Assembly (NCBI GenBank): GCA_964539785.1
Contig: CAZIJQ010000034.1
Location: 1 to 26,242 of the forward strand
Source: JABMPO01 sp964539785
Lineage (GTDB): Bacteria > Fidelibacterota > Marinisomatia > Marinisomatales > TCS56
DNA length: 26,242 nucleotides
Direction: 5' to 3'
The notes below the pieces were generated by a model. The model was not told the DNA's origin, made no database searches, and saw only the letters and a program-made list of their open reading frames with translations. The position numbers and the translations under genes are program-made. This document shows, one piece after another, positions 8,033 to 16,400 of this stretch (its first letter is position 1; each line of letters opens with the position of its first letter).

Positions 8033-8772
8033 AAAAGAACATCCTCATTTTACTCAGTCTATTTGTTGGCCTTGCAGCCCAGGAACCCAGTGGCAAATCA
8101 GTGCTGGACAAGATTATCGATCTGATGAATCCAGTCAATGCCCGGGGCATCATGAAGCAGACGATCGAGACCACCTCGGGCCAACTGCGTACGTTTGAGT
8201 ACGAAACATTCGCCGGCAATAAAGGCGAAAACCAGTTGATGCGCTACCGGGCGCCGGGTCGGGTCAAGGGCAATGCCATGCTGATGACCGACTTTTCTGA
8301 CAATATCTGGATGTACAATAAGCGCACTAACCGTGTTCGCAAGTTGGCCTCCCATGCCAAAAAACAGAAATTCGAAGGTTCCGATTTCACTTATGAAGAT
8401 ATGGGCTCCGGTGACAGTTGGCGCGCGGATTATAAACCCAAAATAGCCGGCACAGAAAAACTGAATGGTGAAAAGTGCTGGTTGTTGGAAATGATACCAA
8501 AAACCGAGGACTTATCTTATTCAAAAATGGTGATCTGGTCCCGTATCAGTGATTTATTTCCAGTGCGTATCGACTATTATGATGAAAACAAATCCTTCAC
8601 AAAATCGTTGGAGATGGAAGATATCCGTGATGTCGAAGGCTTCTTGACACCCTTCAAAATGATTATGAAAAACCATCTGGAAAAAACCCAGACAGTGATG
8701 GAGTATGTGGAGGTGACCTATGACATCACCTTCGAAAAGAATTTTTTTAGTGAACGGAATTTGAAAAAATGA
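8029..8772 (+). CDS. LolA-like outer-membrane lipoprotein-sorting protein
   Basis: A 247-residue periplasmic protein with a signal peptide (MKKNILILLSLFVGLAAQ). The core carries the hallmarks of the LolA-like group: MRYRAPGRVKGNAMLM (about residues 75-90), the NIWMYNKRTNRVRKLASH stretch (about 94-111), then FEGSDFTYEDM. This half-barrel fold shields acyl chains of lipoproteins or lipids in the periplasm. This subgroup is usually encoded beside an MMPL/RND exporter, as here, and is thought to shuttle its hydrophobic substrate to the outer membrane. It is joined by ATGA overlaps to the genes on both sides (8029 and 8769), which implies tight co-expression. The actual cargo is unknown. Confidence 0.88.
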   Translation: MKKNILILLSLFVGLAAQEPSGKSVLDKIIDLMNPVNARGIMKQTIETTSGQLRTFEYETFAGNKGENQLMRYRAPGRVKGNAMLMTDFSDNIWMYNKRTNRVRKLASHAKKQKFEGSDFTYEDMGSGDSWRADYKPKIAGTEKLNGEKCWLLEMIPKTEDLSYSKMVIWSRISDLFPVRIDYYDENKSFTKSLEMEDIRDVEGFLTPFKMIMKNHLEKTQTVMEYVEVTYDITFEKNFFSERNLKK

Positions 8773-10070
8773 AATTATTTAGCGCACCAGAAGTCGTTTA
8801 CAAAGATATTAATGATTCTTCAGAGGTTACAGCCCACGACTTGAGTCGTGGGTTCAGTGGTAGAACAAAGTCCGTTAACCGTTTAAACGGTTTCCAATTA
8901 AAGTGCATATTGGTTTTATTTTCACTTACAACCACCCTTCTCTTTGCCCAGGTAGACTGGTATGGCTATTACGAGGCTGAGGCGGACTATTTTAGTCTGC
9001 CGGACAACCAATTCTATTTCGGCTACCACAAGTTCCGCTTGGATTTGGACAGTGCTCCTACCGACCGGATTCGCGCTAGTGCCAACATTGTGTCAAAATA
9101 CTATGATGGTGCTTCAACTTTTAATTTCATGGAATTTATTGACCAGTCCTACTGGCCCCGGGTACCAAACCCAGATCCATTAAGTAGCATTTTATTCGTA
9201 ACACTTGCTGAACTACCCTATCAATTATCCGACACCCTTTTTCTGGACAATGCTTTTCTGGAGTTTCATCACGATCGCTTCGACCTGACCCTGGGTCGCC
9301 AGCAGATTCCATCGGGGGTTGGTTATGCTTGGAATCCTACCGATTTATTTAACACAAAAGACATGATGGATCCGACCTACGAGGATACCGGCGTCCCGGC
9401 CACCCGCATTGATATGCCATTCGGTTTGATGACCTTCACGGGAATAATTCAACCAATCGATTCCTGGAATAATTCTACCCAGTATTATCAGATGAAGACG
9501 GGACTTGGGCGGTTTGACCTGTCGCTTCTGTATGGAAAAACGGCCTATTCCGAGACCGGTTTACTATCCGCTGGCAACTGGGGCCGGGAACTGGGCGGAA
9601 TTAACCTGGAGGGCGAATTATTCGGGCTAGGTGCCAGGGCGGAATTAGCTGTCAACCGTTTGGATTATGACAGCGATAGTTTAAAATATGAATTCATTAT
9701 TGGCGGGGACTATACTTTTGAGAATTCGCTCTACTTGCTAGGGGAATTCTATCATAACGATTTTGGTGTAAAAGTTGATGACACACAATTCGACGATTAT
9801 ATGGTCTTCCTGGCCGGGCAGCGCAAGAGTCTCAATCAGAATTATTTTTTCCTGATGGCAATGTATCCTTTGGGAGATTTGCTGGCCGGCTCGTTGTTCG
9901 GAATCGGAAACTTGGACGATGGCAGCTGGGCTATCAATCCCCAGTTGATCTACAACATTTTCGAAGATGTGGAATTGAGCCTGATGGCGTCGGTTTTCGT
10001 TGGCGATGATCGCGATGAATTCGGCTATCAAAGCGCCGGTTTGCGCCTGCGTCTTAGAGCATATTTTTAA
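8769..10070 (+). CDS. Outer-membrane beta-barrel protein of the export operon, 5' end carrying palindromic insert
   Basis: The 433-residue frame starts at an ATG overlapping the previous stop (ATGA). A normal signal-peptide core (LKCILVLFSLTTTLLFAQ) does not appear until about residue 45. The 44 residues before it are largely encoded by DNA holding two perfect palindromes (8833-8852 and 8877-8892). No ATG or GTG gives a better start close to the hydrophobic core. The mature part has alternating strands and ends in the aromatic residue of a barrel signal (RLRLRAYF). It resembles DUF1302-type barrels that accompany LolA-like and MMPL genes, and is probably the outer-membrane component or acceptor of the pathway. 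Whether the long N-terminus is translated, cleaved or prevents export cannot be told from sequence. Confidence 0.8.
   Translation: MKLFSAPEVVYKDINDSSEVTAHDLSRGFSGRTKSVNRLNGFQLKCILVLFSLTTTLLFAQVDWYGYYEAEADYFSLPDNQFYFGYHKFRLDLDSAPTDRIRASANIVSKYYDGASTFNFMEFIDQSYWPRVPNPDPLSSILFVTLAELPYQLSDTLFLDNAFLEFHHDRFDLTLGRQQIPSGVGYAWNPTDLFNTKDMMDPTYEDTGVPATRIDMPFGLMTFTGIIQPIDSWNNSTQYYQMKTGLGRFDLSLLYGKTAYSETGLLSAGNWGRELGGINLEGELFGLGARAELAVNRLDYDSDSLKYEFIIGGDYTFENSLYLLGEFYHNDFGVKVDDTQFDDYMVFLAGQRKSLNQNYFFLMAMYPLGDLLAGSLFGIGNLDDGSWAINPQLIYNIFEDVELSLMASVFVGDDRDEFGYQSAGLRLRLRAYF
8833..8852. repeat. REP-like hairpin inside the barrel gene
   Basis: CCCACGACT-TG-AGTCGTGGG is a perfect 9-bp stem with a 2-base centre. 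Hairpins of this kind (GCCCACGACT...AGTCGTGGG) are typical of REP elements mobilised by IS200/IS605-like tyrosine transposases (RAYTs). It lies in frame, 64 bases after the ATG of the gene at 8769. Confidence 0.65.
8877..8892. repeat. Perfect 16-bp palindrome inside the barrel gene
   Basis: AACCGTTTAAACGGTT is fully self-complementary. It lies 24 bases after the first hairpin and 12 bases before the codons of the signal-peptide core. The pair of palindromes probably forms one inserted element. Alternatively this one could be a binding site, but none is expected inside a coding region. Confidence 0.55.
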
Positions 10071-10120
10071 TCCGCCTTCGCGTTCCGCTATGGCGTGACG
10101 AGAAAGGGTGGTTTAATTCC

Positions 10121-10136
10121 CCGCTGCTTGCGGCGG
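10121..10136. repeat. REP-like hairpin, first of a pair
   Basis: CCGCTGC-TT-GCGGCGG, a 7-bp stem with one T-G wobble and the tip GC-TT-GC. It is in the spacer between the barrel and MMPL genes. The preceding bases from 10071 (TCCGCCTTCG) repeat, inverted, the hairpin arm at 7364-7373. Confidence 0.5.
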
Positions 10137-10138
10137 AA

Positions 10139-10176
10139 CAATGGGTCCAGGGCTTGCTCTGGGGTTCATACCATTG
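10139..10176. repeat. REP-like hairpin, second of a pair
   Basis: An inner stem CCAGGGC-TT-GCTCTGG (10147-10162, one wobble) sits inside an outer stem CAATGG...CCATTG (10139-10144 with 10171-10176). The inner hairpin has the same GC-TT-GC tip as the hairpin at 10121. No T-run follows, so transcription probably continues into the MMPL gene. In RNA it could tune stability or expression of the downstream part of the operon. Confidence 0.45.
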
Positions 10177-10215
10177 ATTTGTTAACAATTGAATGAATTT
10201 TGGAAAGGGAATAAA

Positions 10216-13188
10216 ATGCGACAGAGACTGTTAACGACACTTGGACGCTGGGCCGGTGAGAAAACCTGGTGGATGCTGCTGGTTATAATCGTACTGACGG
10301 TTGTTTTTGGTGGATTATCCGAGCAACTGGAAATGACCATGGACATGACCGGGCTCCTCCCCAAAGATGATCCCATGGTGGATGAATTCAACTATATTTT
10401 TGAAGAATTTAACGGGGCTTCTACCATTTTTATTGTTGCTCAGGGTGAAATGGACGACATGGTCCGGTTTGCCGAGGAAATGACTCCCCGGGTCAAGAAT
10501 CTTGAATCCTGGATTGAAGTCAACGCCTCGGATAAGGTAAAAGGACAGTTGCAAACTGCACGGGATAAAGCAGCGGCTGGAAAAATTGAAGCTAATGACC
10601 AATATATCAAACGTGTGGAATTCATGCAGCCCACCGAATTTATCCGCAATCACGGACTGATGCTTGTCAAGCCCAAGGATTTGAAAAATACTCGGGATAT
10701 ATATAGTGACCCCAACCTGCTCCCTTATTTAACCAATCTTAACAATAGTCTGGAAAAAGAATATATCCAGTCCGATGAAAAGATATCCACCAGTCAGCGT
10801 GAGCAGGCAGCCACCATGTTTTTGGATGGAATCGAAAGCTGGGTTGATCACACCGAATCAGCTTTATATAGTGACGATTACAATCCGGGTAAAGGAACGT
10901 TGGCTGCCGAAGCGGCAGCCATTGGTAATCCCTATCTGATTTCACCGGACCGCTCCCTGCTATTGATAACGGTTGAAGCATCTTTCAGTATTATGGAGAT
11001 GGATCACCTGATGCCAATGGTGAATGGCCTGGAAGAAATGGTTAAAAGCGAGGCTGGCAACTACAATATCGAGGCCGGTCTGGCGGGTGCGCTGGTGCTG
11101 GGCCGTGATGAGATGGTAGCAGGCCTGGAAGATTCCATGTCGCTGACTATACTGGCGTTGATCCTGATTCTAATTCTGTTCATCTTTACTTTTCGGATGG
11201 TCAGCTCGCCCGTAATGGCGGTGTTGAATTTGATCATCGGTATTACCTGGGCCATGGGTGTGGCCTGGCTATTAGTACAGACCCTGAACATGTTTACTGC
11301 CATGATGGCGGTAGTATTGGTGGGGTTGGGAATCGATTTTTCGATTCATATTATTTCGGTTTTTTCAGAATTGGTAAATAAAGGAGTTGAACCGAAACAG
11401 GCTATCATTGAAACCCTGCAGAAGGTCGGTGGCGGAATCATTACCGGCGGTTTAACCACCGCTGCCGCTTTTCTCACCTTAATGGTTGGTCGTAGCGCCG
11501 GTATCTCGGAATTCGGTTTGGTTTGCGGCGTGGGTTTGATCGTTATTATGATTGCCACATTAATCACCATGCCCACCATGCTGATGCTGCGGGAAAGATA
11601 CCGTAAATACCCATTTAGAAAAAGGATAATGGCTGGGATAAAAATAACGCTTTTTATTGCGATTACGGTCGCTGGAATAATATTTAATTTTACTCCAGTA
11701 AATAGTCTTTATTTACTTATATATGTTCTTGAGGCTACGATTTTTTCCGCATTAATATTTATTGGGATTCCACTGATTCATTTTGCCTGGGAAAAATATT
11801 GTTCTTGGCGTGGCAAGGAATTGAACAAAACCCGCGATGTGGCCTATGCACGGGTCGGTAAACTCAGCGAAGTAATTCACCGCAAATGGCGTTTCTCCCT
11901 AGTGGCCGGGCTGATTATCACCCTGTTCTTTGGTTTTATGGCTTCAAAAATAACATTCGATTACAATTACCTGAACATGGAACCGGAAGGTCTGGAGTCT
12001 ATTGCCCTGAATGATTTGATCATTGAAAAATTCAATTTTTCCGCCGATGCAGCCCTGATGACGGCCACATCACTGGAACAGAATCATGAATACACTGAAG
12101 CGGCTAAGAAAAAATCATCAGTGAGCTATGTGGAGTCGATTTCCGATTACCTGCCTTATGCCGCCGAGCAAGTCAAACGAAAACCGGGCGTTTTACAAAT
12201 TACTGATAAAATGGGCCAGACTTCCGTGACCACCCAGGTAACTGCCGCTCAACGGGCTGGCATTATCGAAGAGCTTTATCGTTTGGAAGCCAATGTTATT
12301 GAGATACAGGATATGGCGTTCACCGGCGGCCAGGATATGATCGACCAGAAAGCCACGCGGATTGTTGGTAATCCCGATCAACCCGAGCTGATTGGTAATC
12401 TGACCCGCTTTATTACCCATATGGAAGAACAGCCGGTACGGTTGGAACAGTTGGGCGAATTCAATCAGGATTTCGGAACTGCTTACCGCAGCCTGGTCCT
12501 GGACATGGCTGACACTACGACAATCACGATAGAGATGTTGCCCGCCTCCGTAAAAAGTACCCATATGAGCGGGAAGGGTGACCGGTTCCTGCTGACGCTT
12601 TACCCCAAGGGTAATATCTGGAGTATTGATTATCTGGAAGTATTTACTAGTGATATTTTGGATATATCCCCCAGCATTTCCGGTACGCCGCCAATGTTTT
12701 ATTACCTGATGAAAATTATCGGGGCTGACGGCCGCCGGGCCGCATTGCTGACCATTGTGGTAGTAGTTCTGTTCCTGTGGCTTGATTTCCGGTCATTGAA
12801 AAAGGCTTTGCTGGCTATGATCCCACTATTTTTTGGTGTCATCTGGATGGTAGGAATAATGGGCTTGACTGGTATCCAGTTGACCTTGCTGAATATCATG
12901 GCGATACCTCTGATTATCGGGATCGGAATCGATGATGGCGTGCACCTGATTCACCGTTATCACTACGAGGGCAAGGATGCCATATTTACCGTATTCAGTT
13001 CTACTGGTAAGGCGATCACCATCACCTCCATGACAACCATGCTGGCTTTCGGATCGCTGGTATTCGCTACTTACCGTGGTTTTGGCAGCCTTGGGATAGC
13101 CTTATTTATAGGTGTTGGAACCTGTCTGTTGGCTTCGATTTTTGTGTTGCCGGCCTTATTGGCCCTCACCGAAAAGGGGTCAGATTGA
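10216..13188 (+). CDS. MMPL/RND-superfamily exporter
   Basis: I start at the ATG at 10216, which has GGAAAGGGA at 10202-10210. A TTG at 10189 is less likely. The 990-residue protein has the two-fold RND plan: TM1 (about 17-34), a large periplasmic domain, a helix bundle (about 308-455), a second periplasmic domain and a second bundle (about 838-985). The TM4-like motifs GLGIDFSIH (about 371-379) and GIGIDDGVH (about 902) carry the Asp residues expected of the proton relay. The family exports lipids and other hydrophobic molecules. With the LolA-like and barrel proteins it probably forms an inner-membrane to outer-membrane lipid or lipoprotein route. An additional hydrophobic region lies at about 476-525. 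It is the last gene before a strong terminator. Confidence 0.92.
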   Translation: MRQRLLTTLGRWAGEKTWWMLLVIIVLTVVFGGLSEQLEMTMDMTGLLPKDDPMVDEFNYIFEEFNGASTIFIVAQGEMDDMVRFAEEMTPRVKNLESWIEVNASDKVKGQLQTARDKAAAGKIEANDQYIKRVEFMQPTEFIRNHGLMLVKPKDLKNTRDIYSDPNLLPYLTNLNNSLEKEYIQSDEKISTSQREQAATMFLDGIESWVDHTESALYSDDYNPGKGTLAAEAAAIGNPYLISPDRSLLLITVEASFSIMEMDHLMPMVNGLEEMVKSEAGNYNIEAGLAGALVLGRDEMVAGLEDSMSLTILALILILILFIFTFRMVSSPVMAVLNLIIGITWAMGVAWLLVQTLNMFTAMMAVVLVGLGIDFSIHIISVFSELVNKGVEPKQAIIETLQKVGGGIITGGLTTAAAFLTLMVGRSAGISEFGLVCGVGLIVIMIATLITMPTMLMLRERYRKYPFRKRIMAGIKITLFIAITVAGIIFNFTPVNSLYLLIYVLEATIFSALIFIGIPLIHFAWEKYCSWRGKELNKTRDVAYARVGKLSEVIHRKWRFSLVAGLIITLFFGFMASKITFDYNYLNMEPEGLESIALNDLIIEKFNFSADAALMTATSLEQNHEYTEAAKKKSSVSYVESISDYLPYAAEQVKRKPGVLQITDKMGQTSVTTQVTAAQRAGIIEELYRLEANVIEIQDMAFTGGQDMIDQKATRIVGNPDQPELIGNLTRFITHMEEQPVRLEQLGEFNQDFGTAYRSLVLDMADTTTITIEMLPASVKSTHMSGKGDRFLLTLYPKGNIWSIDYLEVFTSDILDISPSISGTPPMFYYLMKIIGADGRRAALLTIVVVVLFLWLDFRSLKKALLAMIPLFFGVIWMVGIMGLTGIQLTLLNIMAIPLIIGIGIDDGVHLIHRYHYEGKDAIFTVFSSTGKAITITSMTTMLAFGSLVFATYRGFGSLGIALFIGVGTCLLASIFVLPALLALTEKGSD

Positions 13189-13206
13189 CGTAAATAATTG
13201 TTTATT

Positions 13207-13247
13207 AAGCCAGGTGTTTTGCTTGTCTCACACCTGGCTTTTTTTAC
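13207..13247 (+). terminator. Rho-independent terminator of the MMPL operon
   Basis: An 11-bp perfect stem (AAGCCAGGTGT at 13207-13217 with ACACCTGGCTT at 13230-13240), a 12-base loop and a following T-run. It begins 19 bases after the MMPL stop and closes the operon that starts at 7451. Confidence 0.9.
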
Positions 13248-13294
13248 CTTTTCTACTTTAATTATACGACAAGTACCCTATATGGATTATTTTA

Positions 13295-13324
13295 TTGACT
13301 TACTTCACAGTATATCTGTATGTT
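13295..13324 (+). promoter_or_regulatory. Candidate promoter for the surface-protein cluster
   Basis: TTGACT at 13295-13300 and TATGTT at 13319-13324 with an 18-base spacer resemble sigma70 boxes. They lie after the preceding terminator and about 140 bases before the receptor gene. The match is modest and FCB bacteria often use other -10 forms, so this is tentative. Confidence 0.3.
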
Positions 13325-13467
13325 CGGCAGAATTAATATTAGTCTAGTGTTGAGCTAATAATAAAATTTGCGGGGATAGAGAGAAAAGCGTCCTACCAAA
13401 TGTGCCTAATTATAAGAACTGGGCAGCTCATAATGAAAGAAATCTTTTAGCTAATGGAGAGTAAAAG

Positions 13468-16400
13468 ATGAAAAGTTTGATAAGATTTATAACAGCAAGT
13501 ATCCTACTGTTTTCGGTGCTATTTGCAGGAGAAACTGGAAAAATTACCGGTAAGGCAATTGATGGTGAAACGGGAAATCCACTACCAGGCGTTAATATTG
13601 TTTTATTGGGAACATCTTTTGGTGCTGCCACAGATGAAAACGGTGAGTTTGTTATTATGTTCGTCCCGCCGGGATTATACAAAGTTAGATTAAGTTTTAT
13701 TGGATATGCTAATTTAACTATTGAGAACGTTCGTCTTACTAGAGATCTGACCACCAAACTTTATACTTCCGAGAAAGGCTATACGATTTCTTTGAGTCCT
13801 GAAGTTGTCAAGGGAGAATCGGTCACTGTATTTGCAAAGAAGCCGCTGATTGAAATCAACGCTACCAACGAGGTACGCGTTGTGCGCGCAGAAGATATTA
13901 AAAATATGGCAGTTCGTGGTTCTCGCAATATTGCTGCTCTACAGACAGGTGTTGTTGACGATAATATTGATCTGCACGTTCGCGGTGGTCGTTCGGAGGA
14001 AGTTGGATATTACGTTGATGGAGTGTATGTTAATTCCAATTACCGGATTGCTCAGCCGAGTGCTGGCAACCGTACCACCAGTAGAAGTAGCTATTCAGGT
14101 GAAATCCCCAATCTTGGGTTGGAAGAAGTTTCTTTCCAGGCTGGTGGTTTTGGGGCTGAATACGGCGCTGCCAATGCCGGTATCATAAACACAGCCTCAA
14201 GAACCGGTGGTGAAAAATACCAATTTTCAGGTGAAGCAATTACTGATGGTTTTCTCAGTGCTGACCCAACAGTCGAAAGTAAAAGGCCATACGCCTTTTC
14301 TTATGGCTATAATCTTTTTTCCGGAGCTTTTGGAGGTCCGGTACCAGGATTAAAATTCCTCCGCTTCTTTGGATCTGCAGAATATACCGAGATGGACGAT
14401 GGTATACCCTTTTCCGGCTTAGTTGCTCAATACAATGGTCCCATAAATCCGGCCAACGGATTACCGGGTAATGGTGAGGAATTTGAAGATATAAATGGGA
14501 ACACAATCTGGGATTGGGTTGATTTGAATGGTAACGGAGAGTTAAATCTTGGTGAATACGAACCATACACAGACGCTGATAACGATGGAGAATATGACGC
14601 GCCAGACTGGTTGGCAATTGATACTGACGATATCAATTACGTTCGGGGACCTAAGCCTAACAATGGGATGTCACGATTGAGTTTGACGGGAAATCTGTTA
14701 TTAGATCTGGAGCCGTTAACTGGCTTTTCCTGGAAAATGAAATTTGGCGGTTCGCATTATGATAATGAAAACTCAGAGTACTTAGTAGCTAGATCTCTAT
14801 TTGCTCTTTACAACGATGCCAGTACGACGGATAAAATAGGGTCGACCGGCAATCTACTGAATCGGTTTAATATTGCTACCGATAAAGTTAATACTTTATA
14901 TGGCCGGCTTTCCGGTAATGTACCCGGTATGAAAAAATTATTTTTCCGAGCCCAGGTTAGCCATTACAACGATAATTACACCAGACATGATCCGGTGCAT
15001 AAAAAAGGTTATGGCAACTATCGCTATGAAGATGGCACGGTTTCGACTTCCCAGGTGCCCTATATACAGCTTGGTAAACGGGATGACTTCCACAACCCAA
15101 CCTGGGTCTATGTGGATTCATCTTTAATTGATTCCGTTAACACAGGAATGAGTAATTACGATTACTGGCGGACCGATACCAATTTGACATTCGTTGGAAT
15201 AGACTATGATACCACTTGGATCAATCCCTTATTCTCTGATGTTGGTATCAGACCTATCCCGATGGTTGAACTGGCTAATTACTCCATGCCAGGGTATTTA
15301 ACCGCTGCATACCGGAAGCGAGAAACAAGCCGCAATACATTTGATGGTTCATTGACTTGGCAAGTTGGTGATCACGAAATAAAAATGGGCGGTTCATATG
15401 AAACATCAACCCTGCGCTATTATCAGATGGGTCGTGCGACATCATTATCGCGTTATTTTGAAAATAATGCACCCTATTCCTCCAGCCAAGACCGTTATCG
15501 CTGGAGCGAATCGCTCAATGCGTTGGTTATGGGATCTGATGGCAATATGCAAAACGATGAATTTACCGATTTGAATAATAATGGTGTTTTCGAGCCGGAT
15601 TCCGGTGACGTGTTTATTGATTTACCAGCTGATGGTATCCCCGATTTCCGTCAGGAACCTAATGATACCTGGGGCGATTCGCTCGAGAATGCGGATTTTA
15701 ATGGTGATGGTATCATTGATTATGATGATTATTTCGGTGATTATATTTTCCAGGCCTATAAATCCGCTTACGCCGAAAATATAGGTTATGATGTTACCGG
15801 GGAACATAAACTGGATACTGGATTGGACAAAGCCAGAAAACCGGTCATCGGCGCTTTCTATTTGCAGGATAAATATGAAATTGAAGATTTGATCCTGAAT
15901 ATCGGTGCACGTTATGATTATATTGACGCAGCCAATCATATATGGAACGAGGAAACCGGCGGCAGTCAGAATATTGTGATTAATACTGTCGGGCAATTGG
16001 CCGCAACCGTCTATGCTACTGATATCGACGAAAACGGTGTGTTGGATCCAGTGGAATACAGACATTCTATGCCGACTCTCGAAGATTCAACTGGTCGTTC
16101 CCAACGCGTTGCTGCACCTACCAGGTCTATGATAAGTCCACGGATTGGATTGGCCTTTCCTGTGACAGACAGAACGGTATTCCACGCTCAATATGGTAAA
16201 TACTTCCAGCTTCCGGATCTGAATCGGCTGTTCTTGAGCTATACCCGGTTTATTTCCAATCTGGAGCAAGGTAATTTTACCACATCAGCTAATCCTGATT
16301 TACAGCCCGTGAAAACGACAGCTTATGAAATTGGATTTAAGCAGTTGATCACCAACAATGTCAGTGTCGACGCTACGGTGTTTTACAAACAGATGTCAGG

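Noticed and set aside
12193..12564. 123-codon open frame on the - strand inside the MMPL gene
   Set aside because: Shadow of the exporter's second periplasmic domain; no start signal.
15622..16065. 147-codon open frame on the - strand inside the large TonB receptor
   Set aside because: Lies wholly opposite a clear receptor gene; its Ile/Asp-rich translation is a mirror of the receptor's codons.
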